Below are positions 44,368 to 52,253 of a stretch of DNA of 64,000 bases, in pieces. The translations under genes were made by a program, and so were the position numbers. This stretch comes from Zoogloea sp041914405. Its GTDB lineage: Bacteria; Pseudomonadota; Gammaproteobacteria; Burkholderiales; Rhodocyclaceae. The stretch is taken from positions 1-64,000 of the forward strand of contig NZ_JAYSDK010000026.1 of assembly GCF_041914405.1 (NCBI RefSeq), given 5' to 3'. Below the pieces are notes generated by a model that ran no database searches, had not been told where the DNA came from, and saw only the letters and a list, made by a program, of their open reading frames with translations. How positions within the stretch are numbered: position 1 is the stretch's first letter; every line of letters begins with the position of its first letter.

Positions 44368-44928
44368 ATGACCCGCTTGACCGTCCATACCCCCGCCACC
44401 GCGCCGGAGGGCAGCCGTGCCTTCATCGACACGGTGATCACCAACAACGGCTTCCTGCCCAACCTGATCGGTGTGCTGGCCAATGCGCCGGCGGCCCTCG
44501 AAACCTACCTCACGGTGTCCGGCATCAACGCCCGCGCCAGCCTCAGCCTGGCCGAGCGGGAAGTGGTGCAGATCACTGCCGCCAGCGTGCATGGCTGCGA
44601 CTTCTGCGTGGCCGGGCATACCGCCATCGCCCTCAAGAAGGCCGGCCTCGAGCGGGATCTGGTGCGCGCGCTGCAGGAGCGGGCGAGCACCGGCAACGCC
44701 CGTTTCGACGCGCTGGTGGCCTTCACCCGCGCGGTGATCCTGACCCGCGGCAACGTCGGCAAGGGCGAGCTGGCCGACTTCTTGGCCGCCGGCTTCAGCG
44801 AGCAGCAGGTGCTGGAAGTCATCCTCGGCGTGAGCCTGGCGACCTTGTGCAACTTCGCCAACAACCTGGCCGGCACCGGCATCAACCCCGAGCTGCAAGC
44901 CTACCGACCGGGAGCGCTGGAAGCATGA
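44368..44928 (+). CDS. AhpD-like carboxymuconolactone decarboxylase family protein
   Basis: This 186-residue all-helical protein of the CMD/AhpD family has the redox CxxC motif in HGCDFCVAGHTAIALKKAG near residue 80. Proteins of this type recur in sulfonate and organosulfur loci together with flavin enzymes, where they may act as peroxidases or electron donors. It is the first gene of a five-gene operon. The ATG at 44368 follows GTGGAG; it overlaps the next gene by four bases. Confidence 0.85.
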   Translation: MTRLTVHTPATAPEGSRAFIDTVITNNGFLPNLIGVLANAPAALETYLTVSGINARASLSLAEREVVQITAASVHGCDFCVAGHTAIALKKAGLERDLVRALQERASTGNARFDALVAFTRAVILTRGNVGKGELADFLAAGFSEQQVLEVILGVSLATLCNFANNLAGTGINPELQAYRPGALEA

Positions 44929-46010
44929 CGCAGACGATCCGTAGTCAGGACGACGCGCTGGCCTGGGTATCCGCCCACGCGGCATCCCTCGACCGGGACG
45001 CGACCTATGCCGACCAAGTGGTGCCGGTGCTCGGCGCCGCCGGTTTCTTCCGCATCGGCGTGCCGGCGGAACTGGGCGGCAGCGGTGGCGGCACCTGGGA
45101 CGCGGTGGAGGCTATCGCCCGCGTCGCCGAACATTCACTGACCGTCGCCTTCGTCTTTTGGGGGCAGCGCTGCTTCATCGGTTATCTGCTCGACAGCGAT
45201 AACACCGCGCTGCGCGAGCGCACGCTGCCGGCCTTGCTGAGCGGCGAGCTGGCTGGCGCGACCGGCCTGTCCAATGCCATGAAGTACCTGTCGGGCATTG
45301 AAAACCTGTCTGTCGCCGCGACGCCGACGGCGGACGGCTGGACGCTCGATGGCCGCCTGCCGTGGGTCACCAATCTGCGCCGCAGCGGCTACGTGGTGGC
45401 GGCGGCGGTGGAGCCGACCGACGGCCAGCCGCCGGCGGTGGTGGCCCTTTTCCACGACACGCCTGGCGCGGTGCGCAGCGACGACCTGGAACTGCTGGCC
45501 CTGCGCGGCAGCAACACCGCGGCCATCGACATCCGTGGCGTGGCCTCGGGGGCGGGAGAACTGATCGCCGCCGATGCGCGCGCTTTCCTGCCGCGGGTGC
45601 GGCCAGCCTTCCTGAGCCTGCAGTGCGGCATGTCCATCGGCCTGGCGCGGGCCAGCCTTGCGGCGTCGAAGGCCAGTGGCAGCGCCGCCCGGGCCGGGCT
45701 ACAGGCGCGCATCGACGGCATCGAGACCGATCTGGCGGACGCCATCTCTGCATTGCGCAACGGCCTTGCTGACGGAAGTTTTGCAGTCCAGGCGGCGACG
45801 CTGTTCCGCATCCGCATCCGCCTGGCCGGCATCGTCCGCGAGGCGGCCGACCTGGAACTGGACGCCACTGGCGGCCGCGCCTACCTGCTGGCGACCACCG
45901 GCGACTTCGCCCGGCGTTGGCTGGAGGCCGCCTTCGTACCGGTCGTCACGCCGAGCCTGACCCAGTTGCACGGCGAGCTGGAACGCCACGCCGCCCTGAG
46001 GGCCGCATGA
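44925..46010 (+). CDS. Acyl-CoA-dehydrogenase-like flavin enzyme (SfnB/desulfurisation type)
   Basis: This 361-residue protein resembles the acyl-CoA dehydrogenase/DszC/SfnB group by its order of segments (AHAASLDRDATYADQVVPVLGAAGFFRIGVPAELGG, then GATGLSNAMKYLSG, TPTADGWTLDGRLPWVTNL and DLELLALRGSNTAAIDI). Members act as flavin-dependent monooxygenases or dehydrogenases in organosulfur use. It is slightly shorter than typical acyl-CoA dehydrogenases (about 380), and the canonical catalytic Glu cannot be located by eye. It is coupled at both ends by 4-base overlaps. Confidence 0.8.
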   Translation: MTQTIRSQDDALAWVSAHAASLDRDATYADQVVPVLGAAGFFRIGVPAELGGSGGGTWDAVEAIARVAEHSLTVAFVFWGQRCFIGYLLDSDNTALRERTLPALLSGELAGATGLSNAMKYLSGIENLSVAATPTADGWTLDGRLPWVTNLRRSGYVVAAAVEPTDGQPPAVVALFHDTPGAVRSDDLELLALRGSNTAAIDIRGVASGAGELIAADARAFLPRVRPAFLSLQCGMSIGLARASLAASKASGSAARAGLQARIDGIETDLADAISALRNGLADGSFAVQAATLFRIRIRLAGIVREAADLELDATGGRAYLLATTGDFARRWLEAAFVPVVTPSLTQLHGELERHAALRAA

Positions 46011-46807
46011 ACAGCCCGCTGGCGGAACCGGCAATCGCCGAAGCCGGCCGCGCGCCGGCGGTGCTGGAAGGCAGTGGCCTGTCCTATGCCCATGCCGGTG
46101 TGGGCACCATCTTCGACGGCGTCTCGTTGACGGTGCGCCGGCGCGAGATCGTCGCGCTGATGGGCTGCAGCGGCTGCGGCAAGTCCACGCTGCTGCGCGT
46201 GCTGGCCGGCCTCGAAAAACCGGTGGCGGGGGAGGTGCGCTTCCTCGGTGACGGGCTGGTCGAACCCCATCCGCGCAGCGCGCTGGTGTTCCAGCAACCG
46301 AGCCTGCTGCCGTGGCTGAACCTGGCCGGCAACGTCGGCTTCGGCCTCGATTTCGCGCACCAGCCGAAGGCGGCCAGGGCCGAACTGGCCGAGCGTGTGG
46401 CCGCCGCCATCGATGCGGTGGGCTTGGCCGGCCGCGAGGCGGCCTATCCGTCCGAGCTGTCCGGCGGCATGGCCCAGCGCGCGGCGCTCGCACGTGCGCT
46501 GGCGCGGCAACCGGAGCTGTTGTTCGCCGATGAACCCTTCTCGGCGCTCGACGCGATCACCCGCGCCGAGATGCAGGCGTTGCTGGTGGACGTGGTGCAT
46601 CGCTGGCATTCGGCGGTGCTGCTGGTCACCCACGACATCGACGAAGCCATTCTGGTCGCCGACCGCATCGTGCTGATGGGTGGCCGGCCGGGCCGGCTGG
46701 TGCAGGAGTGGACGGTGGACATTCCGCGCCCGCGGGAGGATTTCCCCGAGGCCGTCTCCGCGCTGCGCCTGGCCATCCTCGCGGCGCTACGCCACAGCAG
46801 CCAATAA
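46007..46807 (+). CDS. ABC transporter ATP-binding protein (sulfonate/nitrate type)
   Basis: This 266-residue ATPase has Walker A (GCSGCGKST), Q loop (VFQQPSLLPWLN), signature LSGGMAQRAALARAL, Walker B (LLFADEPFSALD) and H loop (VTHDIDEAI). The PSLLPWLN and DIDEA patterns are typical of the SsuB/TauB/NrtD group. It works with the permease and the Tat-exported binding protein that follow. The start overlaps the acyl-CoA-dehydrogenase-like gene by four bases. Confidence 0.93.
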   Translation: MNSPLAEPAIAEAGRAPAVLEGSGLSYAHAGVGTIFDGVSLTVRRREIVALMGCSGCGKSTLLRVLAGLEKPVAGEVRFLGDGLVEPHPRSALVFQQPSLLPWLNLAGNVGFGLDFAHQPKAARAELAERVAAAIDAVGLAGREAAYPSELSGGMAQRAALARALARQPELLFADEPFSALDAITRAEMQALLVDVVHRWHSAVLLVTHDIDEAILVADRIVLMGGRPGRLVQEWTVDIPRPREDFPEAVSALRLAILAALRHSSQ

Positions 46808-46858
46808 AACTGCACTCGACCGCGCATTGATCTGAAACTCCCACCGGAGACCGACTTC

Positions 46859-48097
46859 ATGGATTACCGATCCGACTCCCGTTCCATCCATATCTGCCAG
46901 TCGCCGGACTGCGGCTGCGGCCTGAGCCGCCGCGACTTTCTGCGCCTGTCGGCGCTCACCGCCGCCAGCGTGGCGGCGCCGCTGCTGTCTGCCGGTGACG
47001 CGCTGGCCCAGGGCGCGGGCAGCGACCTGCCGGTGAAGATCGGCTACCTGCCGATCACCGACGCCACGCCGCTACTCGTCGCCCACGGCCGCAAGCTGTT
47101 CGAGGCGGAAGGCCTGCGCGTCGAGAAGCCACGCCTGTTCCGCAGCTGGGCGCAGATCGTCGAGGCCTTCGTCGCCGGCCAGGTTAACGTCATCCACCTG
47201 CTGTCGCCGGCCACCCTGTGGGTGCGCTACGGCACGCGCTTCCCGGCCAAGGTGGTGGCCTGGAACCACGTGAACGGCTCGGCGCTGACGGTGGCGCCGG
47301 GCATCAACAGCGTTGCCGAGCTGGGTGGCAAGACCGTCGCGATCCCGTTCTGGTACTCGATCCACAACGTGTTGCTGCAGCAGATCCTGCAGGCCAACGG
47401 CCTGGTGCCGGTGACCAAGGCGCGGGACGCGGGCCTGGCCCGCAACGAGGTGAACCTGATCGTGCTGCCGCCCGCCGAGATGGTGTCGGCGCTGGCCGGC
47501 AAGTCCATCGCCGGCTTCATCGTCGCCGATCCTTTCAACGCATTGGCCGAGACCGCCGGCGTCGGCAAGGTGCTGCGCCTGTCCGGCGACGTGTGGAAGA
47601 ACCACGCCTGCTGCGTGACCTTTCTTGCCGAGCGGGATATCGCCGAGCGCCCGGAATGGGCCCAGCGCGTCACCAACGCCATCGTCAAAGCCCAGCTGTG
47701 GACCCGCAGCAACCAGCTCGACGCCGCCAAGCTGTTGTCCAGCGCCGACGACAACCGCTACACGCCGCATAGCCCGCAGGTGCTCGCCAAGGTGCTGGCG
47801 ACCACCGACTACGCCAGCTACGAGGCCAGCGGCGCGGCGCGCAACAAGGGCTGGTACCAGCGGCGCATCGACTTCCAGCCCTATCCCTTCCCGTCCTACA
47901 CCGAAGAGCTGGTGCGCGTGCTGCAGAAGACCAAGGTGGAGGGCGACAACGCCTTCCTGGCCAAGCTCGACCCGCGCTTCGCCGCCCGCGACTTGGTGGA
48001 TGACCGCTTCGTGCGCAAGGCCATCGCCGCCGTCGGCGGGCCGTCGGCCTTCGGGCTGCCGGCCGACCTGCTGCGCAAGGAAGTGCTGGCGGTGTGA
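46859..48097 (+). CDS. NrtA/SsuA-type substrate-binding protein with Tat signal
   Basis: This 412-residue ABC binding protein of the NMT1/SsuA/NrtA family has a twin-arginine signal (SRRDFLRLSALTAASVAAPLLSAGDALA) preceded by an unusual Cys-rich leader (ICQSPDCGCG). The mature protein has IGYLPITDATPLLVAHGRKLFEAEGL and SWAQIVEAFVAGQVNVIHLLSPATLW. Sulfonate, nitrate or cyanate type ligands are possible; the sulfur context favours a sulfonate or sulfate ester. Export by Tat suggests folding in the cytoplasm, perhaps with a cofactor or a disulfide requirement. Confidence 0.88.
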   Translation: MDYRSDSRSIHICQSPDCGCGLSRRDFLRLSALTAASVAAPLLSAGDALAQGAGSDLPVKIGYLPITDATPLLVAHGRKLFEAEGLRVEKPRLFRSWAQIVEAFVAGQVNVIHLLSPATLWVRYGTRFPAKVVAWNHVNGSALTVAPGINSVAELGGKTVAIPFWYSIHNVLLQQILQANGLVPVTKARDAGLARNEVNLIVLPPAEMVSALAGKSIAGFIVADPFNALAETAGVGKVLRLSGDVWKNHACCVTFLAERDIAERPEWAQRVTNAIVKAQLWTRSNQLDAAKLLSSADDNRYTPHSPQVLAKVLATTDYASYEASGAARNKGWYQRRIDFQPYPFPSYTEELVRVLQKTKVEGDNAFLAKLDPRFAARDLVDDRFVRKAIAAVGGPSAFGLPADLLRKEVLAV

Positions 48098-48843
48098 TGG
48101 TGGCGAATCTCCTGCTCCCGCTCACCGGCCTGCTGGCCGCGGCCCTGCTGTGGGCCGTCGGCGCCGGCTGGCTGGCGTCCCACACGCCGGTGGCGGCCAG
48201 CTTTGCACCCGTGCCGGCCTTCGAGGCGCTGTTGCAACTGCTGCAGGGGCGAGACCTATGGACCCACGTGGGCATCAGCCTGCAGCGGGTCGGCATCGGC
48301 CTCGCCATCGCGCTGGTGCTGGGCATTCCCCTTGGCGTGCTGACCGGGTTGTCGAAGTGGTTCTCCCGCAGCACGACGCCGCTGTTCCAGTTTGCGCGGA
48401 TGATCTCGCCGCTGTCGTGGATGCCGCTGGCGGTGATGGTGCTCGGCGTCGGCGATGCGCCGGTGTACTTCCTGCTGGCCTTCGCGGCGGTGTGGCCGAT
48501 CCTGCTCAACACCGCGTCGGGCGTGGCCCAGCTCGACCCCAACTGGCTGCTGCTGGCGCGCAGCCTGTCGGCGACCCGTCGCGAGACGATCCTGCGGGTG
48601 ATCCTGCCCGGCATCACCGCCCACATCCTGACCGGCGTGCGGCTGGCCATCGGCATCATCTGGATCGTGCTGGTGCCGGCGGAAATGCTCGGCGTGTCAG
48701 CCGGGCTGGGCTATTTCATCCTCGATTCCCGCGACCGCCTGGCCTACTCGGACCTGATGGCGGCGATCCTGGTGATCGGCTTCCTCGGCTACCTGCTCGA
48801 CCACGCCGCCCGCAGCCTGCACCGGCGCTGGCTGCACGCCTGA
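48097..48843 (+). CDS. ABC transporter permease (SsuC/NrtB type)
   Basis: This 248-residue inner-membrane permease has about six helices and the EAA loop (ARSLSATRRETILRVILPGITAHILTGVRLAIG) near residue 150. The ISPLSWMPLAVMVLG segment is typical of the SsuC/TauC/NrtB group. ATG 48097 shares its A with the stop of the binding-protein gene; a GTG at 48094 is an alternative. Together with the ATPase and binding protein it makes a complete transporter. Confidence 0.92.
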   Translation: MVANLLLPLTGLLAAALLWAVGAGWLASHTPVAASFAPVPAFEALLQLLQGRDLWTHVGISLQRVGIGLAIALVLGIPLGVLTGLSKWFSRSTTPLFQFARMISPLSWMPLAVMVLGVGDAPVYFLLAFAAVWPILLNTASGVAQLDPNWLLLARSLSATRRETILRVILPGITAHILTGVRLAIGIIWIVLVPAEMLGVSAGLGYFILDSRDRLAYSDLMAAILVIGFLGYLLDHAARSLHRRWLHA

Positions 48844-48919
48844 GGTGGGAGGCTGTCGCGGGGCAGGGCGGTGTTTGAGCCGCGCCGCCTGGCGCCTGAC
48901 GAGGATGCGCTGTCCAAGC

Positions 48920-48990
48920 CCGTGGGGGCGAATTCATTCGCCCGCGGACTTCGTTCAGCCGACTTTGGGCGAATGAATTCGCCCCCACGG
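48920..48990. repeat. Long perfect inverted repeat (REP-like element)
   Basis: Two 24-base arms at 48920-48943 and 48967-48990 are perfect complements. Each contains GGGGGCGAATTCATTCGCCC, so it has an internal dyad too. The spacer is 23 bases. It follows the transporter operon and may also act as a terminator, but its form resembles interspersed palindromic repeats of the REP/BIME class. Confidence 0.8.
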
Positions 48991-49014
48991 TTCGCCTCCA
49001 CGGTATTTGCCAGA

Positions 49015-49839
49015 TCAGCCGTTGCTCGCGGGCTGTTCCTGCGCGAATGCCGTCGCCCCAACCGGGTGGCCGTAGGCGTAGCCCTGCAGCAGCACATGCT
49101 CGGCGGCCAGTTCCGGGGCGGGCTCTTCCACGTGGGTGACGATGATGCGGGCGTCTTCGCGCAGGCTGCTCAGCCATGTCAGGCTTTCGTGGGCTTCGAC
49201 ACCGTAGCCGAGTTTGCGCCGGTCCACCTTCACGAAATGCGGCCACACGGTATTGGAGATGGCCTGCCATTGGGCAGGGGACGCCACGTTCACGGCGACG
49301 CGGAAGCCGTTGCTGCGGTAGTTGCGCAGCACGAAGGCCAGCAGGTCGGGTTGGGCGCTGGCCTCCGGCGGCGTCTCGATGACGATGCTGTCCGGCGGCA
49401 CGCCGAGGGCGTCCACCACGCGGCGGAAGGCGCGGCCGTGGTCGTCGCAGACGGCGGCGAGCAGGCGGCCGTGTACGTTGAGGAAGAGCGGCTGGTCGTT
49501 ACCGGCGGTCAGCGCGTTGAGCAGATGCAGCGTGCGGGCCAGGCGGTCGAGGGCGATCAGACGGGCATCCTCCGCCGCCGTGGAGAACAGGCTCCAAGGG
49601 GAAAGGCCGTGCTCGCTGGTGCCGTGGCTGCGCAGTAAGGCCTCGCGGCCGACGATCACGCCGCTGCGGCCATCGACGATGGGCTGAAAGGCACTCGACA
49701 GCTGGAAACCGAACCAGTCGCCCACGACTGCGCCGCTTTCCGTGCGATGGAGCTGCTTGCCGGGGACGGGCTCTTGCGGCAGGCGGGCGAGAAAGTCCCG
49801 CGCCAGCGGGTTGAGTTGGGGGGCAGCAGCTTCGGCCAT
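49015..49839 (-). CDS. EAL-domain protein with degenerate catalytic motifs
   Basis: This 274-residue protein consists of one EAL domain without a sensor or GGDEF domain. The EAL signature is kept as REALLRS near residue 65, as are FLNVHGRLL, IVIETPP and the VKVDRRKLG lysine region. The DDFGTG loop is missing (VAVNVASPAQW in its place) and the EGVE motif is reduced to HVEEP. It is thus more likely a c-di-GMP-binding or protein-interaction module than an active enzyme. The ATG has AGGAG at seven bases. Upstream lies sulfur-regulon-type site e, linking this gene to the sulfur genes. Confidence 0.82.
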   Translation of the reverse strand: MAEAAAPQLNPLARDFLARLPQEPVPGKQLHRTESGAVVGDWFGFQLSSAFQPIVDGRSGVIVGREALLRSHGTSEHGLSPWSLFSTAAEDARLIALDRLARTLHLLNALTAGNDQPLFLNVHGRLLAAVCDDHGRAFRRVVDALGVPPDSIVIETPPEASAQPDLLAFVLRNYRSNGFRVAVNVASPAQWQAISNTVWPHFVKVDRRKLGYGVEAHESLTWLSSLREDARIIVTHVEEPAPELAAEHVLLQGYAYGHPVGATAFAQEQPASNG

Positions 49840-49893
49840 GGGCAGACTCCTTGGTGGATCGGGTGCGGACCCGCGGTCGCGGTCCGGCTACCC

Positions 49894-49945
49894 AATCTAT
49901 TTCCACCCGGCCGCGGGCGGAACCAAGAAATTCTGCAAAACATAT
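49894..49945 (-). promoter_or_regulatory. Putative sulfur-regulon promoter before the EAL gene (site e)
   Basis: On the minus strand: ATATG (49945-49941), 14 bases, TTGGTT (49926-49921), 20 bases, ATAGATT (49900-49894; -10-like TAGATT). The spacing is identical to site b. The predicted leader is about 50 bases. Confidence 0.6.
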
Positions 49946-49983
49946 GCGGGCGCCTGGCCGGGCCGCCCGCGGTGGGGCAGGGC

Positions 49984-50301
49984 TCAGCCCAGCGAACCGA
50001 CGATGCTGACTTCCCGCTGCTCCGGGATTTCGTTGTACGACAGCACGGACAGGCCGGGCGCGAACAGCCGCGCGTAGCGGGCCAGCAGCGGGCGGATCTG
50101 CGGCATCACCAGCAGGATCGGGGCTACGTTCTGCTGCTTCATCTGCTCGCGCACCTGGGGCATGTTGGACTGCAGCTGGGCCAGCAGGTTGGGGTCGATC
50201 GGGTAGTTGTCGAGGGCCGCCTTGCCGCCCTGGCGGGCCTGGTTCAGGGAGCCGAGCTTGTTCTCTCGCTCACTGCCCAGTTCCGCCAAGGGCCGCATCA
50301 T
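49984..50301 (-). pseudogene. FlhA C-terminal remnant
   Basis: The 105-residue open frame matches only the extreme C-terminus of FlhA, the flagellar export gate (normally about 690 residues). Segments are LDNYPIDPNLLAQLQS, then APILLVMPQIRPLLARYARLF and LSVLSYNEIPEQREVSIVG, which align with the FlhA end (VLLVNHALRPLLSRF and VVLSN-type). Sequence upstream of 50301 on the minus strand contains stops and no recognisable FlhA. No other flagellar gene is in the window. A short expressed protein of unknown use cannot be excluded. Confidence 0.65.
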
Positions 50302-50428
50302 GTACGTGGATTACGCTACCGAAACCGCCAGCAACAGGATGACGGATGCCCCCGTCTGGTGGGGGTGAAGTACCGCCCGATGCCGCCCCCCGCGCCATCG
50401 GGTTTTTTTCGCTTGTGTGTGGGGGGCG

Positions 50429-50923
50429 TCAGTCCGCCGCGGGTTGCCAGCCGGGATGCTCGAAGTAGGTACCGTAGGCCTGCAGAGCCTTCTGCAGGCG
50501 GGCGGCACCGGCGTGACGTTGGCCGGGCGTCTTGCCGCGCATCATCTCGGCGCCGCCCAGCATGTCGGCAATGATGAGGTGCAGCATTTCATCGGCCTCG
50601 GGGGCCAGCCGGCAGTGCTCGACGGCATAGGCGATCTTCCGCTCGACGGTGCTGGCGAGGGCCGTGTAGTCGCGTTTGCCGAAGCGTTCCCGGTGAATGG
50701 CCGGCAGCGCGTCGGCCAGCGCCTGGTTGATGTCGCCCATGACCTGCCGCAGCGGGGCGTCCGTCTCCCAGCGGGCGCCAGCGTTCAGATGCAGCCCGGC
50801 GGCCGGAGCGGCACCGTGGTGTTCGTGATGATGGTGGGCGTCGGCGGCGAAGGATGCCTGGCCGGGTACGGTCAGCAGCGTGAGCGCGCCGAGCGCCAGG
50901 GTGATCCACGGTCTGTTCTGCAT
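50429..50923 (-). CDS. His-rich periplasmic protein, function unknown
   Basis: This 164-residue protein has a signal peptide (MQNRPWITLALGALTLLTVPGQASFA), followed by a His cluster (HHHHEHH) that could bind a metal such as Cu, Ni or Zn. The rest is helical, with RWETDAPLRQVMGDINQAL and a HRERFGKRDYTALAST segment. ATG 50923 with GGAAGAAAG upstream is preferred over the longer frame. No family name can be given with confidence. It is a single gene, convergent with nothing and divergent from the next one. Confidence 0.65.
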   Translation of the reverse strand: MQNRPWITLALGALTLLTVPGQASFAADAHHHHEHHGAAPAAGLHLNAGARWETDAPLRQVMGDINQALADALPAIHRERFGKRDYTALASTVERKIAYAVEHCRLAPEADEMLHLIIADMLGGAEMMRGKTPGQRHAGAARLQKALQAYGTYFEHPGWQPAAD

Positions 50924-51088
50924 GTCTTTCTTCCGCGTAGTGGGGCTGGGAGCAGGCATTGTCGGCCAAGCCGGTGGCCAGGGCTTTAACCGGTATCAAG
51001 GGTGGCCCGGATCCCGCGTTATCGCGCCTTGCCGGCCCGGCATTGCTATAGTTCGGGCCCGAACACGCATCAATCAGTGAGACGAAAA

Positions 51089-51502
51089 ATGGCCAAGCAG
51101 GTGAGCAAGGTTTTCCAACACATCGACTTCGCGATCTGGCACGTGCCCCAGGCGGGCGGCTATGTGTACGAAGCGGCCGGCGTGGAACTCGACGACGACA
51201 CCTACCAGGACAGCCCGTTTGAAGACAGCTACGAAGCGGCGCTGGAGGCGGCCTGCGAACTCTACGACGTGGAGATCGGCAGCCTGGGCGCCGAGCTGCC
51301 GGTGGTGTACGCCAACCGTTTGTTCAGCGTGTATGCGACGCCGGATGGGGAGTTCCTGTTCCACTTCGCCAGTGAGGACAGCGAGGCGCCGACGCTGGCC
51401 AGCTACGCCGGCCTGCCGGGGCCGCTTTTCGATAGCCGGGAAGAGGCCATCATCGCGGCCTTCGAGCAGGATCTGGAGCGCCGCAGCGAGCGGGCGGACT
51501 GA
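51089..51502 (+). CDS. Hypothetical acidic protein
   Basis: This 137-residue soluble protein is rich in Asp, Glu and Ala. It has no signal peptide or membrane segment and no recognised motif. It includes WHVPQAGGYVYEAAGVELDD and FEDSYEAALEAACELYDVE segments and an acidic C-terminal helix (FDSREEAIIAAFEQDLERR). It starts at ATG 51089 after GAGACGAAAA. The longer frame starting at 51002 is not supported. A terminator follows. Confidence 0.6.
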   Translation: MAKQVSKVFQHIDFAIWHVPQAGGYVYEAAGVELDDDTYQDSPFEDSYEAALEAACELYDVEIGSLGAELPVVYANRLFSVYATPDGEFLFHFASEDSEAPTLASYAGLPGPLFDSREEAIIAAFEQDLERRSERAD

Positions 51503-51551
51503 GCGTTCCGCGATCTGATTCCCGCTGTGGCGGGATGACGGATTGAATGCG

Positions 51552-51592
51552 AAAGGGGCGGGCGCCGTGTGGTCGGCGGCCCGCCCCTTTTT
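51552..51592. terminator. Terminator, probably bidirectional
   Basis: AAAGGGGCGGG pairs with CCCGCCCC and a five-T run, with an inner CCG/CGG pair. It lies between the convergent acidic-protein gene and the thioredoxin-like gene. Confidence 0.8.
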
Positions 51593-51606
51593 CGCTGGAG
51601 CGCGGC

Positions 51607-52248
51607 TCAGTCGGCGTATTTCACCGAGCAGCCGTAGGGCTTGGTGCTGGCGTGGGCCACCGGGCGGTTGGCGCCGAGGTCGGCGAGGGCCAGCTTCACG
51701 TAGTTGTCGGCCTTGGCGATGTCGTCCTTGCGGGCCGACGGGATGCTGTCGATGCCGCCCTTGTACACCAGCTTGCCGGCCGGATCGACGATGAACAGGT
51801 GCGGCGTGGTCTGGGCGCCGTAGAGCTTGCCCAGCTTGCCGTCCGGGTCGAGCACCACGCCGCTCGGCGCGGCGTTGCGGAAGCCGTTGATCTTGATTGC
51901 CGAGGCGCCTTCCACATGGCCCTGCTTGCCGGGGGCCGAGGAGATCACCTGCAGCCACACCACGCCCTTGGCGGTGGCGTCCTTCTGCAGTTGCGGGATG
52001 TTGCCGCTCTCGTAGTGCTTCACGACGAAGGGGCACTCGTGGTTGGTCCATTCGAGCACTACCGTCTTGCCCTTGTAGGCGGCCAGGCTGACCGGCTTGC
52101 CGTCGGCGCCCTGGGCAGTGAAGGCCGGGGCCGGCTGGCCGATCTCGGCGTTGGCGTGGGCGCTGCCGACGGCGGCCAGCGGCAGGGTGGCGACGGCCAG
52201 CTTGAGCAGGTTGCGGCGGGAGAGCTTGCGGGCGAGGGCGAAGGGCAT
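51607..52248 (-). CDS. Exported thioredoxin-fold (redoxin) protein
   Basis: This 213-residue protein has a Tat-like signal (SRRNLLKLAVATLPLAAVGSAHA) and an AhpC/TlpA thioredoxin fold with IGQPAPAFTAQGADGKPVSLAAYKGK and the redox segment NHECPFVVKHYESGN. The usual CxxC is reduced to one cysteine (CPFV), with another near the C-terminus (PYGCSVKY). The TTPHLFIVDPAGKLVYKGGID segment is typical of this group. It lies six bases after the ScsB/DsbD gene, which is its probable electron donor. AGGAG precedes the ATG. Confidence 0.86.
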   Translation of the reverse strand: MPFALARKLSRRNLLKLAVATLPLAAVGSAHANAEIGQPAPAFTAQGADGKPVSLAAYKGKTVVLEWTNHECPFVVKHYESGNIPQLQKDATAKGVVWLQVISSAPGKQGHVEGASAIKINGFRNAAPSGVVLDPDGKLGKLYGAQTTPHLFIVDPAGKLVYKGGIDSIPSARKDDIAKADNYVKLALADLGANRPVAHASTKPYGCSVKYAD

Positions 52249-52253
52249 CGTGA

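Noticed and set aside
42663..44483. A 606-codon minus-strand open frame across the YeeE and AraC genes
   Set aside because: It spans two real genes and a promoter on the other strand, with no ribosome site or recognisable domain.
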